This document shows positions 14,561 to 20,810 of a stretch of DNA of 21,638 nt, piece by piece. A program made the position numbers and the translations under genes. This DNA is from SVTX01 sp964526505 (lineage in GTDB: Bacteria; Bacillota; Clostridia; Oscillospirales; CAG-272). The DNA lies in NCBI GenBank assembly GCA_964526505.1, contig CAZGJC010000029.1, forward strand, positions 1 through 21,638, given 5' to 3'. A model generated the notes under the pieces. That model was not told the origin of the DNA. It saw only the letters and a list, made by a program, of their open reading frames with translations, and did no database searches. Positions within the stretch are counted from its first letter, which is position 1. Each line of letters starts with the position of its first letter.

Positions 14561-16108
14561 TCATATTATTAAAAAATCGACACCGTCCAGCGAAGCACTT
14601 GAATTGAGTGGGTGGGTCTTTGAAAGATTGTTGTTGCATATAAGACCGTCTATTGAAGCACTATATCTCTTTGCCACGCTCCACAACGTGTCGTCACATT
14701 TTGGATAACACACTGTAATGTCGGCATTTTTTCGTTTTTCGGAATCACCTTGACGGTATTCTCCGAGAAACGTATGTTCGCAATTTTCCCATATTCTTCC
14801 GTATAATGCAATTTCGGAATCAAATGCAATCCTTTCTCCGTCTATCCTTACTCGGCATGAAATCATACTTGACTCCGCTCCGCAATTCAGATTGCCCGAA
14901 CCGCACGACACCGGAATGTCGTATTCATATTTAAAAGGCAATTCCACCTCTCGTGACGAATAATCCGTTCCGTCAGATAATTGTACATTGAATCTGCATT
15001 TGCCGAAAATTTTGCATTTTCCGTTTTCAAAATCATAACCGTCTATCACAGACGTTCCGCTTGAATCGGCAACGGACAATCCGTCTGAAATTTCAGCCTC
15101 CTGCAACGTAACGCTCTCGCTAAACGTGAAATTTTTATTAAAGCAACAAATTCCTTTTGAAACCGAAATTGTTTCGTACGTACATTCTCCCGTGCCACAT
15201 ATCGAGTAAACGTCTGCAAGATATCTCTTTTTTTCGTTTTTTTGGCAGATGCATTCAAGTATAATCCCACACTCGGTTACAATTCTTCCCTCTTCCACGG
15301 TAACCGCAAGTTCAGAAAGCGTCCCTTTTGCGTATGCGTATGCCTCGGGATTGGCACCGTCGCACGCAATTATGCCCGAAAACGGTATTCGCCTGATATT
15401 TGATACGGGTAGGTCCCCGTTTTCTTTGCCAATCAATAATTTAATTTGCACTTCACCCCTGCAAATGACCTCATCTTTGCCGGAGCTGACCTCGCTTATA
15501 AGTACGTGACCATCTGCACATATAACCCTCACGTCACCGTCCCTGTTATCCGAAATCATCTCGTCATTAAGTTCCGAAACTTCGCCCGTGCCAAAGCAAA
15601 GACGTGCATTTTCCACGTCCCCGTAAAGTTTTTCCGTGTTTTCATTGTCTCCCGATATGTCGGTTAATATTTTTCCGTCCCCGTAAACGCATACGTGCGT
15701 GCGGAGTCTGCACTTTACCGTAACGTGTCTCGGAGACGTCACTCTTCCGCTCACATTTTCGGGAACAATCCGAACCACTGCGTCAAGTTTATCCGTTATA
15801 TCCACGTAATCGTTCTTTTCAATCGGAACCGTAATGCTGTATTCTCCCGTAAGAGGCGAACAATATATTTCATTGTCACTTCCCATATACAGCACGTAAT
15901 AATCAATATTGCCCGTAAATTCCGCCTCGCCTGCACCGAAGAATTTTGACGGAGGCAACGGCGACGCCATAACTCTTAAAAGCCTTTTTATCTCGGGTTG
16001 ATAATCGGGTAATGAAAAATCGTTTGAAATCTCGCTTATAATATTCTTATCGACAACCGATAATTCAAGTTCTCCGTACTGCTCTCGCATTGTAACTTGT
16101 TTATCCAT
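14561..16108 (-). CDS. sipL: SipL-like spore-coat morphogenetic protein (DUF3794 + LysM)
   Basis: A 515-residue protein with the architecture of SipL, which in Clostridioides difficile binds SpoIVA at the forespore surface and is needed for coat assembly. The N-terminus carries LPDYQPEIKRLLRV (33-46), typical of the opening of the first DUF3794 domain (about 35-150). More DUF3794-like beta-rich sequence runs through the middle, including FTFSESVTLQEAEI in the second half. The last 50 residues form a LysM-type module (CYPKCDDTLWSVAKRYSAS...). There is no signal peptide, fitting a mother-cell cytoplasmic protein. The start ATG has GAGGAGG 5 bases upstream, and a strong sigma-E-type promoter lies about 40 bases above. 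The LysM probably mediates SpoIVA binding rather than peptidoglycan binding, by analogy with C. difficile. Length is close to the known protein. Confidence 0.88.
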   Translation of the reverse strand: MDKQVTMREQYGELELSVVDKNIISEISNDFSLPDYQPEIKRLLRVMASPLPPSKFFGAGEAEFTGNIDYYVLYMGSDNEIYCSPLTGEYSITVPIEKNDYVDITDKLDAVVRIVPENVSGRVTSPRHVTVKCRLRTHVCVYGDGKILTDISGDNENTEKLYGDVENARLCFGTGEVSELNDEMISDNRDGDVRVICADGHVLISEVSSGKDEVICRGEVQIKLLIGKENGDLPVSNIRRIPFSGIIACDGANPEAYAYAKGTLSELAVTVEEGRIVTECGIILECICQKNEKKRYLADVYSICGTGECTYETISVSKGICCFNKNFTFSESVTLQEAEISDGLSVADSSGTSVIDGYDFENGKCKIFGKCRFNVQLSDGTDYSSREVELPFKYEYDIPVSCGSGNLNCGAESSMISCRVRIDGERIAFDSEIALYGRIWENCEHTFLGEYRQGDSEKRKNADITVCYPKCDDTLWSVAKRYSASIDGLICNNNLSKTHPLNSSASLDGVDFLII

Positions 16109-16148
16109 AAAATCCTCCTCGCCAACTCTCTGCGGACTGTTTTTGTAA

Positions 16149-16177
16149 ATGATATGCCACAGCAGACATTTTTATTA
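16149..16177 (-). promoter_or_regulatory. Sigma-E-type promoter of sipL
   Basis: On the minus strand there is -35 TAATAAA (16177-16171), a 14-base spacer and -10 CATATCAT (16156-16149). This fits the sigma-E pattern kmATAww-N14-CATAnnnT, and SipL of C. difficile is a mother-cell sigma-E gene. Transcription would start near 16142, about 34 bases before the ATG. Confidence 0.72.
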
Positions 16178-16178
16178 C

Positions 16179-16206
16179 ACACAAGTAGTGGAGGCAACAT
16201 AAAATA
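16179..16206 (+). promoter_or_regulatory. Possible sigma-K-like promoter of the amidase gene
   Basis: CATAAAATA (16198-16206) is preceded at 17 bases by AC (16179-16180), the sigma-K pattern AC-N16/17-CATAnnnTA. It is nearly the same as the site upstream of the small-protein operon at 13328. No sigma-A promoter is evident. The match is short, so confidence is modest. Confidence 0.4.
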
Positions 16207-16262
16207 TATTGAAACAACCTTTATGAAATACATTCCGAAATCACATTCAAGAGGAGATAAAT

Positions 16263-16832
16263 ATGCTCGTTTACAAAGAATATAACCGTGCCAGAGCGGT
16301 TGAATACGCAAGAACTTGGGCTTTGTTGCGTAATCCCCTGTTTACTGATTTTACGGGGCGAGGCGGAGACTGTACCAATTTTGTTTCACAATGCATATAT
16401 GCGGGTTCCTGCCAGATGAACTTCACACCGAACTTCGGATGGTACTTCATAACATCCGATAATCGAGCTCCGGCATGGACAAGTGTGGAATACTTTTACG
16501 ATTTTATGACAAACGCACCGCAATTTGTAACTCAAAACGACGGGATAGGTCCGTACGGTTTTGAAACAACGGCAGACAGAGTTTTCGAGGGAGACGTGGT
16601 GCAACTTCAAAATTCAAACGGTATTTTCTACCATACACTTATAATTACAGGGTTCAGAGACGGACAAACTCTTGTATCCGCACATTCCAACGACGCACAG
16701 GATAAACCTCTCGGAGAATATATGTACGCCAATCTGCGATATATACATATAGAAGGCGTAAGAATTGAAGTCGAAGATGATTTGTGTTTTGAGGGACTTA
16801 TAAACGGCACCGATATCGGATTTCCACAGTAA
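16263..16832 (+). CDS. Amidase_6-type (NlpC/P60-like) cysteine hydrolase
   Basis: A 189-residue protein of the putative amidase domain family (PF12671), a papain-fold relative of NlpC/P60 and CHAP enzymes. Visible catalytic features are GGDCTNFVSQCIYAG with the nucleophile C37, FYHTLIITG with H124, and the polar third residue probably in SAHSNDA (H141/N143/D144). The N-terminus YNRARAVEYARTWA is typical of the family. There is no signal peptide, so the product may act in the mother cell or be retained at the spore, rather than being secreted. The ribosome site AGGAG is six bases before the ATG. It is monocistronic, divergent from sipL and followed by a terminator. Substrate is unknown; peptidoglycan stem peptides or spore-coat proteins are plausible. 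Confidence 0.87.
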   Translation: MLVYKEYNRARAVEYARTWALLRNPLFTDFTGRGGDCTNFVSQCIYAGSCQMNFTPNFGWYFITSDNRAPAWTSVEYFYDFMTNAPQFVTQNDGIGPYGFETTADRVFEGDVVQLQNSNGIFYHTLIITGFRDGQTLVSAHSNDAQDKPLGEYMYANLRYIHIEGVRIEVEDDLCFEGLINGTDIGFPQ

Positions 16833-16907
16833 GTTTATGAAATTTATTCAACCGATGGACGACATATAACAGACCCGTATATTACTGACGTGAATATACA
16901 AAATCAA

Positions 16908-16942
16908 CAAAAAACGGCACGTAGTTTCTACGCCGTTTTTTG
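16908..16942 (+). terminator. Intrinsic terminator of the amidase gene
   Basis: An 11-bp outer stem (16908-16918 with 16932-16942) and an inner GTAG/CTAC stem (16921-16924 with 16928-16931) flank a TTT loop, with a two-base bulge at 16919-16920. The 3' arm contains T6. The A6 in the 5' arm would give a U run if read from the other strand as well. The 248-base gap around it (16833-17080) holds only this terminator and the next promoter. Confidence 0.88.
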
Positions 16943-16973
16943 TTTATCGGGCAAAAAGCAAAAGAAATACTTC

Positions 16974-17002
16974 TTGACTTTTCTTCTTTTTCGTGATATT
17001 AT
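16974..17002 (+). promoter_or_regulatory. Sigma-A promoter of the solute-binding protein gene
   Basis: TTGACT (16974-16979), a 17-base spacer and TATTAT (16997-17002); each hexamer has five of six consensus bases. Transcription would start near 17009, giving a leader of about 70 bases. Confidence 0.85.
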
Positions 17003-17080
17003 ATATAGTATGAATATTTTGGAGAGTATGCGTTTTCGCCTTTCCAAAAAAGTATAAAAGTATCGAAAGGAAAACACGTT

Positions 17081-18571
17081 ATGAAAAAATGGCTCAAAAT
17101 TATGTGCCTCGTGCTTGTTATCGCCTTCGTTCTCCCCGCTCTCGTTGCGTGCAGTAACGACAAAAACGATGACAACGGTGGCAATGATGAAGACGGCGTA
17201 AAACTTACTCTTCCGGATTCGGTTGAAGATGACACGGACTACAACGGCAGTACGTTCACTATCTACTCCGTAGAAGATATGTTCCAGAAGAAATACTTCT
17301 TTGCGGACAAAGTAACCGGCGACGGAATGAACGACTCCCTCTATCAGAGACAGCAAAACGTTCAAAAGGCACTCAACGTAAATCTCGTATGGAAAGCGGC
17401 AGAAGGAAACGGCGAAACAGCCGCATTTGCCAACTATGCGGAAGAAGTTAAAAATGCAGTTAAAGCCGGAAGTGAAAAGTACCACCTCGTTCTTACTCAC
17501 TCTTATTACGCACTTTACGACCTTATCAGTTCCGACACTTTGCTTGACCTTGACCAACTTTCCAGTCTCAGCATTGACAAGGACTACTGGAACAAGAGCA
17601 TTATGGATGAACTCGCCTTCAACGGCAAGCATTACCTCGGTTACAGCAACTTCAACCTTGCAAATACATATGTAGTAGCGTTCAACAAGGGACTTTATAA
17701 CAATTTCAGTTCCGAACTCAAAGGAACAACAATGTACGACTACGTCCATAACAATGAGTGGACGCTTGATAAAATGGCTGAAATCGCTCAACTTGCATAT
17801 CAAGACAAGGGTGGCGACGACAGTGATATCTATGGTATCACCGGAGAACTCTGGGTTCCCTTCTGCGGATTCATTCAATCCAGCAATCTTTCAATTATCA
17901 GCAAAAACACCAATACGGGCAAATATGAACTTACGGCAAGCAATACAACCGTAAACAAAAAGTTCACTAAACTTGTCACCAAGATAAGTTCCCTTAACGA
18001 CTCATACACTACGTATTTCTGGGAAAACAAGGAAGTAGCAGGTGGAGTAGAACCCACAAAGGTTACGCTTTCTCAAAACAGAGCGTTTATGCAACTTATG
18101 AAGACAACCGAACTTATTGCTCTTAAAGACCAATCCGTAAAATTCGGCGTTCTTCCTTATCCTATGTACGAAGAGGCACAAAAAGACACATCCGGTTATC
18201 GTTCTCTTAACTGGGGCGGATATATGTGTGTTCCCGGAAATATCATTAACAAAGATATGGTAAGCGACGTTATCGAATGCTTGTCTTATTATTCAGATGA
18301 CGTTACGGAATATTACTACGAAAAACTTCTCGGACGTAAAGTTTCGGAATCGCCCGAAGATGCCGCAATGCTCGATATCGTATGGGCAAGTCTCTGTTCC
18401 GACTTCGGCGTAACGTACTCTTCAATCGACAACACAATCGACGGCTATGTATATTCCGTTCCTCAGTGTATCCGTAGCGGTAAAACGTTCTCGTCATACA
18501 TATCTCAGTTTAAGAATGCCGCAAACAAAGCAATCGAAAACAAGCTCAATAACGCAAATAAATCCAACTGA
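17081..18571 (+). CDS. Extracellular solute-binding lipoprotein (ABC importer type)
   Basis: A 496-residue lipoprotein. The signal peptide is MKKWLK followed by a hydrophobic core and LVAC, lipidated at C24. An Asp/Asn/Gly-rich linker (SNDKNDDNGGNDEDG) tethers the binding domain, which begins near NGSTFTIYSVEDMF. Further features, such as QRQQNVQKALNVNL, HYLGYSNFNLANTYVVAFNK, the mid-protein YGITGELW and ALKDQSVKFGVLPYP, fit family 1 carbohydrate-type binding proteins. The ligand cannot be told. Codons are biased to C-ending forms (CTC, AAC, GAC), as expected for strong expression. The ribosome site AAAGG is ten bases before the ATG. It stands alone between a promoter and a terminator: no permease or ATPase gene is near, so it must use a transporter encoded elsewhere or act as a sensor ligand carrier. 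Confidence 0.88.
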   Translation: MKKWLKIMCLVLVIAFVLPALVACSNDKNDDNGGNDEDGVKLTLPDSVEDDTDYNGSTFTIYSVEDMFQKKYFFADKVTGDGMNDSLYQRQQNVQKALNVNLVWKAAEGNGETAAFANYAEEVKNAVKAGSEKYHLVLTHSYYALYDLISSDTLLDLDQLSSLSIDKDYWNKSIMDELAFNGKHYLGYSNFNLANTYVVAFNKGLYNNFSSELKGTTMYDYVHNNEWTLDKMAEIAQLAYQDKGGDDSDIYGITGELWVPFCGFIQSSNLSIISKNTNTGKYELTASNTTVNKKFTKLVTKISSLNDSYTTYFWENKEVAGGVEPTKVTLSQNRAFMQLMKTTELIALKDQSVKFGVLPYPMYEEAQKDTSGYRSLNWGGYMCVPGNIINKDMVSDVIECLSYYSDDVTEYYYEKLLGRKVSESPEDAAMLDIVWASLCSDFGVTYSSIDNTIDGYVYSVPQCIRSGKTFSSYISQFKNAANKAIENKLNNANKSN

Positions 18572-18577
18572 TTTTTT

Positions 18578-18610
18578 GAGTAGCACGAAATTGTCGTGCT
18601 ACTCTTTTTT
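18578..18610 (+). terminator. Intrinsic terminator of the solute-binding protein gene
   Basis: An 11-bp stem (18578-18588 with 18594-18604), a five-base loop and T6 (18605-18610). It overlaps the 3' end of the converging tepA-like gene. On the minus strand the hairpin is followed by A, not T, so it serves the plus strand only. Confidence 0.93.
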
Positions 18611-19282
18611 ATTGCTTTCCGACTCTTTTATCATCTTTCGGAGTTCGCATAACGCTCTGTCAAGACCTCCTATTTCATCGATAAGACCGCATTTTACCGC
18701 CTCGTCTCCTTCAAGTATTGTCCCCACGTCAGTTGCAATCATATCGGGACACATCATCATCCGATTGACATCCGACTCATTCGCTTTTGAATGACAGCAT
18801 ATAAATCTAACTATCCTTTTTTGCATATCCGAAAAATAGGTATACGTTTGAGGTGCTCCGACAACCGTTCCGCTTATTCTTACGGGATGTAGCGTCATTG
18901 TCGCACTTTGAACTATGAAAGTCTTTTTGCCGGCAACCGCCAACGGAACTCCTATTGAGTGTCCTCCGCCGAGACACAGGGTAACGGTAGGTTTTGACAT
19001 AGAGGCTATCATTTCCGCAAGTGCAAGACCCGCCTCAACGTCGCCGCCCATCGTATTGAGAATTATCAAAATCCCCTTGACGTTTGAATTTTCTTCGGCT
19101 GAAACCAACATGGGTATAAGATGTTCGTATTTTGTTGCTTTCTGCCCGTCCGGCAAGGTGTAATGACCTTCAATTTGACCTATAATCGTGATGGTTTCAA
19201 TTCCGCTGTCAATATCGTTTTTTCCGAGTTTGAGTATGTTGTCTATTTCTCTCTCTATTTCCGCACCTCTTGCACAATCCAT
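18599..19282 (-). CDS. tepA: ClpP-fold protease, TepA/YmfB-like
   Basis: A 227-residue member of the TepA branch of the ClpP/crotonase-fold serine proteases. I chose the ATG at 19282, where GGAGG lies six bases upstream, over the longer frame to 19333. Features: GQIEGH (35-40), LNTMGGDVEAGLALAEMI (75-92), GGGHSIGVPLA with nucleophile S109, TLHPVR with H132, and EGDEAVKCGLIDEIGGLD near the C-terminus; the catalytic Asp is probably D185. The fold and triad fit a self-compartmentalising peptidase without its own ATPase. In Bacillus TepA (YmfB) sits near spoIIIE/ftsK and was linked to protein translocation. Here it is monocistronic, between the solute-binding protein and pduL. No ClpX/A-type tail is visible. 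The minus-strand upstream region has a TATAAT-like box without a good -35. Confidence 0.88.
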   Translation of the reverse strand: MDCARGAEIEREIDNILKLGKNDIDSGIETITIIGQIEGHYTLPDGQKATKYEHLIPMLVSAEENSNVKGILIILNTMGGDVEAGLALAEMIASMSKPTVTLCLGGGHSIGVPLAVAGKKTFIVQSATMTLHPVRISGTVVGAPQTYTYFSDMQKRIVRFICCHSKANESDVNRMMMCPDMIATDVGTILEGDEAVKCGLIDEIGGLDRALCELRKMIKESESNKKE

Positions 19283-19375
19283 AAAAAGCCTCCGAAATTT
19301 GCATATATTTCCTTCTTTTATTAGTATTGCCAATAAAGTTTTTCATTATATAAACGCATTTATTTAAAATTTGTC

Positions 19376-19404
19376 TTTACAATTTCGTTTTTTTGTGATA
19401 AAAT
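19376..19404 (+). promoter_or_regulatory. Strong sigma-A promoter of the pduL operon
   Basis: TTTACA (19376-19381), a 17-base spacer and TAAAAT (19399-19404); each hexamer has five of six consensus bases. Transcription would start near 19411, leaving a leader of about 58 bases before pduL. No riboswitch-like structure is evident in it. Confidence 0.85.
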
Positions 19405-19468
19405 GTAGGAGAATGGGTTTTTGTGTCCCATAGTAATTAAGATATAATACGGAAAAGAGGTTAAAAAT

Positions 19469-20044
19469 ATGGAAAATAAGATTCTTGTGGAAACTTCGGC
19501 AAGACATATTCATCTCACCGACGATGCGGTTGAGGTACTCTACGGTGCAGGTGCTACCCTCACACCCAAAAAGATGCTCTCCCAGCCCGATCAATTTGCT
19601 GCGGCAAATGATAAAATCAAACTTGTAGGTCCCAAGGGAGAACTTATGGTGTCCGTTCTCGGTCCGACAAGACGTGCAAATCAGGTAGAACTTTCGTTCT
19701 CAGACGCAAGAACGCTCGGTCTCAAAGGTGTTCCCGTTCGTGAATCCGGCGATGTTGCCGGCACACCCGGAATCAAACTCGTAGGTCCCGCAGGCGAACT
19801 CGATATTTCCGAAGGCGTTATCATTGCGAAGAGACATATTCACTTTGACCCCGAAAGTGCAAAGTCGTTCGGCGTTGAAGACAAGCAAATTGTCAAAGTT
19901 AAAATCAACAGCGACAGAACAACGATTTTCGACGACGTAGTATGCCGTGTCTCCCCCGCTTACGCTCTTGCTATGCATATCGACACGGATGAATGTAACG
20001 CTTGTTGTGCATTCGGTGAAATCTACGGCGAGATAGTAAAATAA
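19469..20044 (+). CDS. pduL: PduL-type phosphate acyltransferase (phosphotransacylase)
   Basis: A 191-residue PduL, which exchanges phosphate and CoA on short acyl groups (propanoyl- or acetyl-CoA to acyl phosphate). The two-barrel family carries paired His motifs for two zinc ions: SARHIHLT (H13, H15) and AKRHIHFDPE (H123, H125), with H170 as a further probable ligand. GPTRRANQVELS (65-76) and MHIDTDECNA also match. There is no N-terminal extension of the kind that targets PduL to bacterial microcompartments, and no shell-protein gene is near. This looks like the free, cytosolic form that replaces Pta in acetate/ATP production with acetate kinase, but ackA is not in the window. GAGG is 8 bases before the ATG. 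It leads a likely three-gene operon. Confidence 0.95.
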   Translation: MENKILVETSARHIHLTDDAVEVLYGAGATLTPKKMLSQPDQFAAANDKIKLVGPKGELMVSVLGPTRRANQVELSFSDARTLGLKGVPVRESGDVAGTPGIKLVGPAGELDISEGVIIAKRHIHFDPESAKSFGVEDKQIVKVKINSDRTTIFDDVVCRVSPAYALAMHIDTDECNACCAFGEIYGEIVK

Positions 20045-20078
20045 GTTTTAAATTTTTATTACATAAGGAGACTGAAAA

Positions 20079-20795
20079 ATGAGCACAGAATTCAATTGCG
20101 AATACGCTTCAAGCCTTGAAGTACAGCATATGTGCAAGGTTGCAAAAGGACCCAAGCACGGTCCCGCTCCCATTCCCGAAGAGGGCAAATGGGTTGAAGC
20201 AAAACAAATAAGCGACATCTCCGCTTACACACACGGTGTGGGCTGGTGTGCACCTCAACAGGGAGCGTGCAAACTCTCTCTCAACGTAAAGAACGGTATA
20301 ATCGAAGAAGCACTTGTTGAAACCATCGGTTGCTCCGGTATGACTCACTCTGCGGCTATGGCTGCTGAAATTCTTCCTGGAAAAACCCTTCTTGAAGCAC
20401 TCAACACAGACCTCGTTTGTGATGCAATCAACACCGCTATGCGTGAACTCTTCCTTCAAATCGTTTACGGAAGAAGCCAGTCCGCATTCTCCGAAAACGG
20501 TCTTGTTATCGGTGCAGGCATGGAAGACCTCGGCAAGGGTGAGCGTTCAATGGTAGGTACAATGTACGGTACAAAGGCAAAGGGCGTAAGATACCTCGAA
20601 ATGACAGAAGGTTACTGCACAAGAATGGCTCTTGACGAAAATAATGAAGTTATCGGATACGAATTTGTATCTCTCGGCAAAATGACCGACTTCATTAAAA
20701 AGGGTATGGAACCCAACGAGGCATATGAAAAAGCCAAAGGAACTTACGGAAGATTCAATGATGCTGTTAAGTACATTGACCCCCGTAAAGAATAA
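20079..20795 (+). CDS. NifU/IscU-like Fe-S scaffold-related protein, partner of GGGtGRT
   Basis: A 238-residue protein with an IscU/NifU-type core that pairs with the next gene. The core runs GWCAPQQGACKLSLNV (55-70), then GIIEEALVETIGCSGMTHSA, then ILPGKTLLEAL. The pattern resembles NifU (...KLQIKV, GIIEDAKFKTFGCGSAIASS, KGKTLDEA). C85 corresponds to the second scaffold cysteine. The first is not at the usual position: C57 and C64 flank it, and the CGD motif is lost. C180 in EGYCTRM might serve as a third, but placement is uncertain. Other cysteines are C7, C19 and C114. The C-terminal half (MVGTMYGTKAKGVRYLEM, KMTDFIKKG) is not part of canonical IscU. It may bind an Fe-S cluster or another metal. 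The ribosome site AAGGAG is 9 bases upstream, and it follows pduL by 34 bases. Confidence 0.8.
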   Translation: MSTEFNCEYASSLEVQHMCKVAKGPKHGPAPIPEEGKWVEAKQISDISAYTHGVGWCAPQQGACKLSLNVKNGIIEEALVETIGCSGMTHSAAMAAEILPGKTLLEALNTDLVCDAINTAMRELFLQIVYGRSQSAFSENGLVIGAGMEDLGKGERSMVGTMYGTKAKGVRYLEMTEGYCTRMALDENNEVIGYEFVSLGKMTDFIKKGMEPNEAYEKAKGTYGRFNDAVKYIDPRKE

Positions 20796-20810
20796 TAGGA
20801 GGTGTGCGTA

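Noticed and set aside
16928..17878. Long minus-strand open frame (316 codons) opposite the solute-binding protein gene
   Set aside because: It covers the promoter, signal peptide and binding domain of a well-supported gene, has no plausible ribosome site, and its translation is low in recognisable structure; it is a codon-bias shadow.
19469..20044. Bacterial microcompartment locus
   Set aside because: PduL lacks a targeting extension and no shell, aldehyde dehydrogenase or diol dehydratase gene is present in the window.
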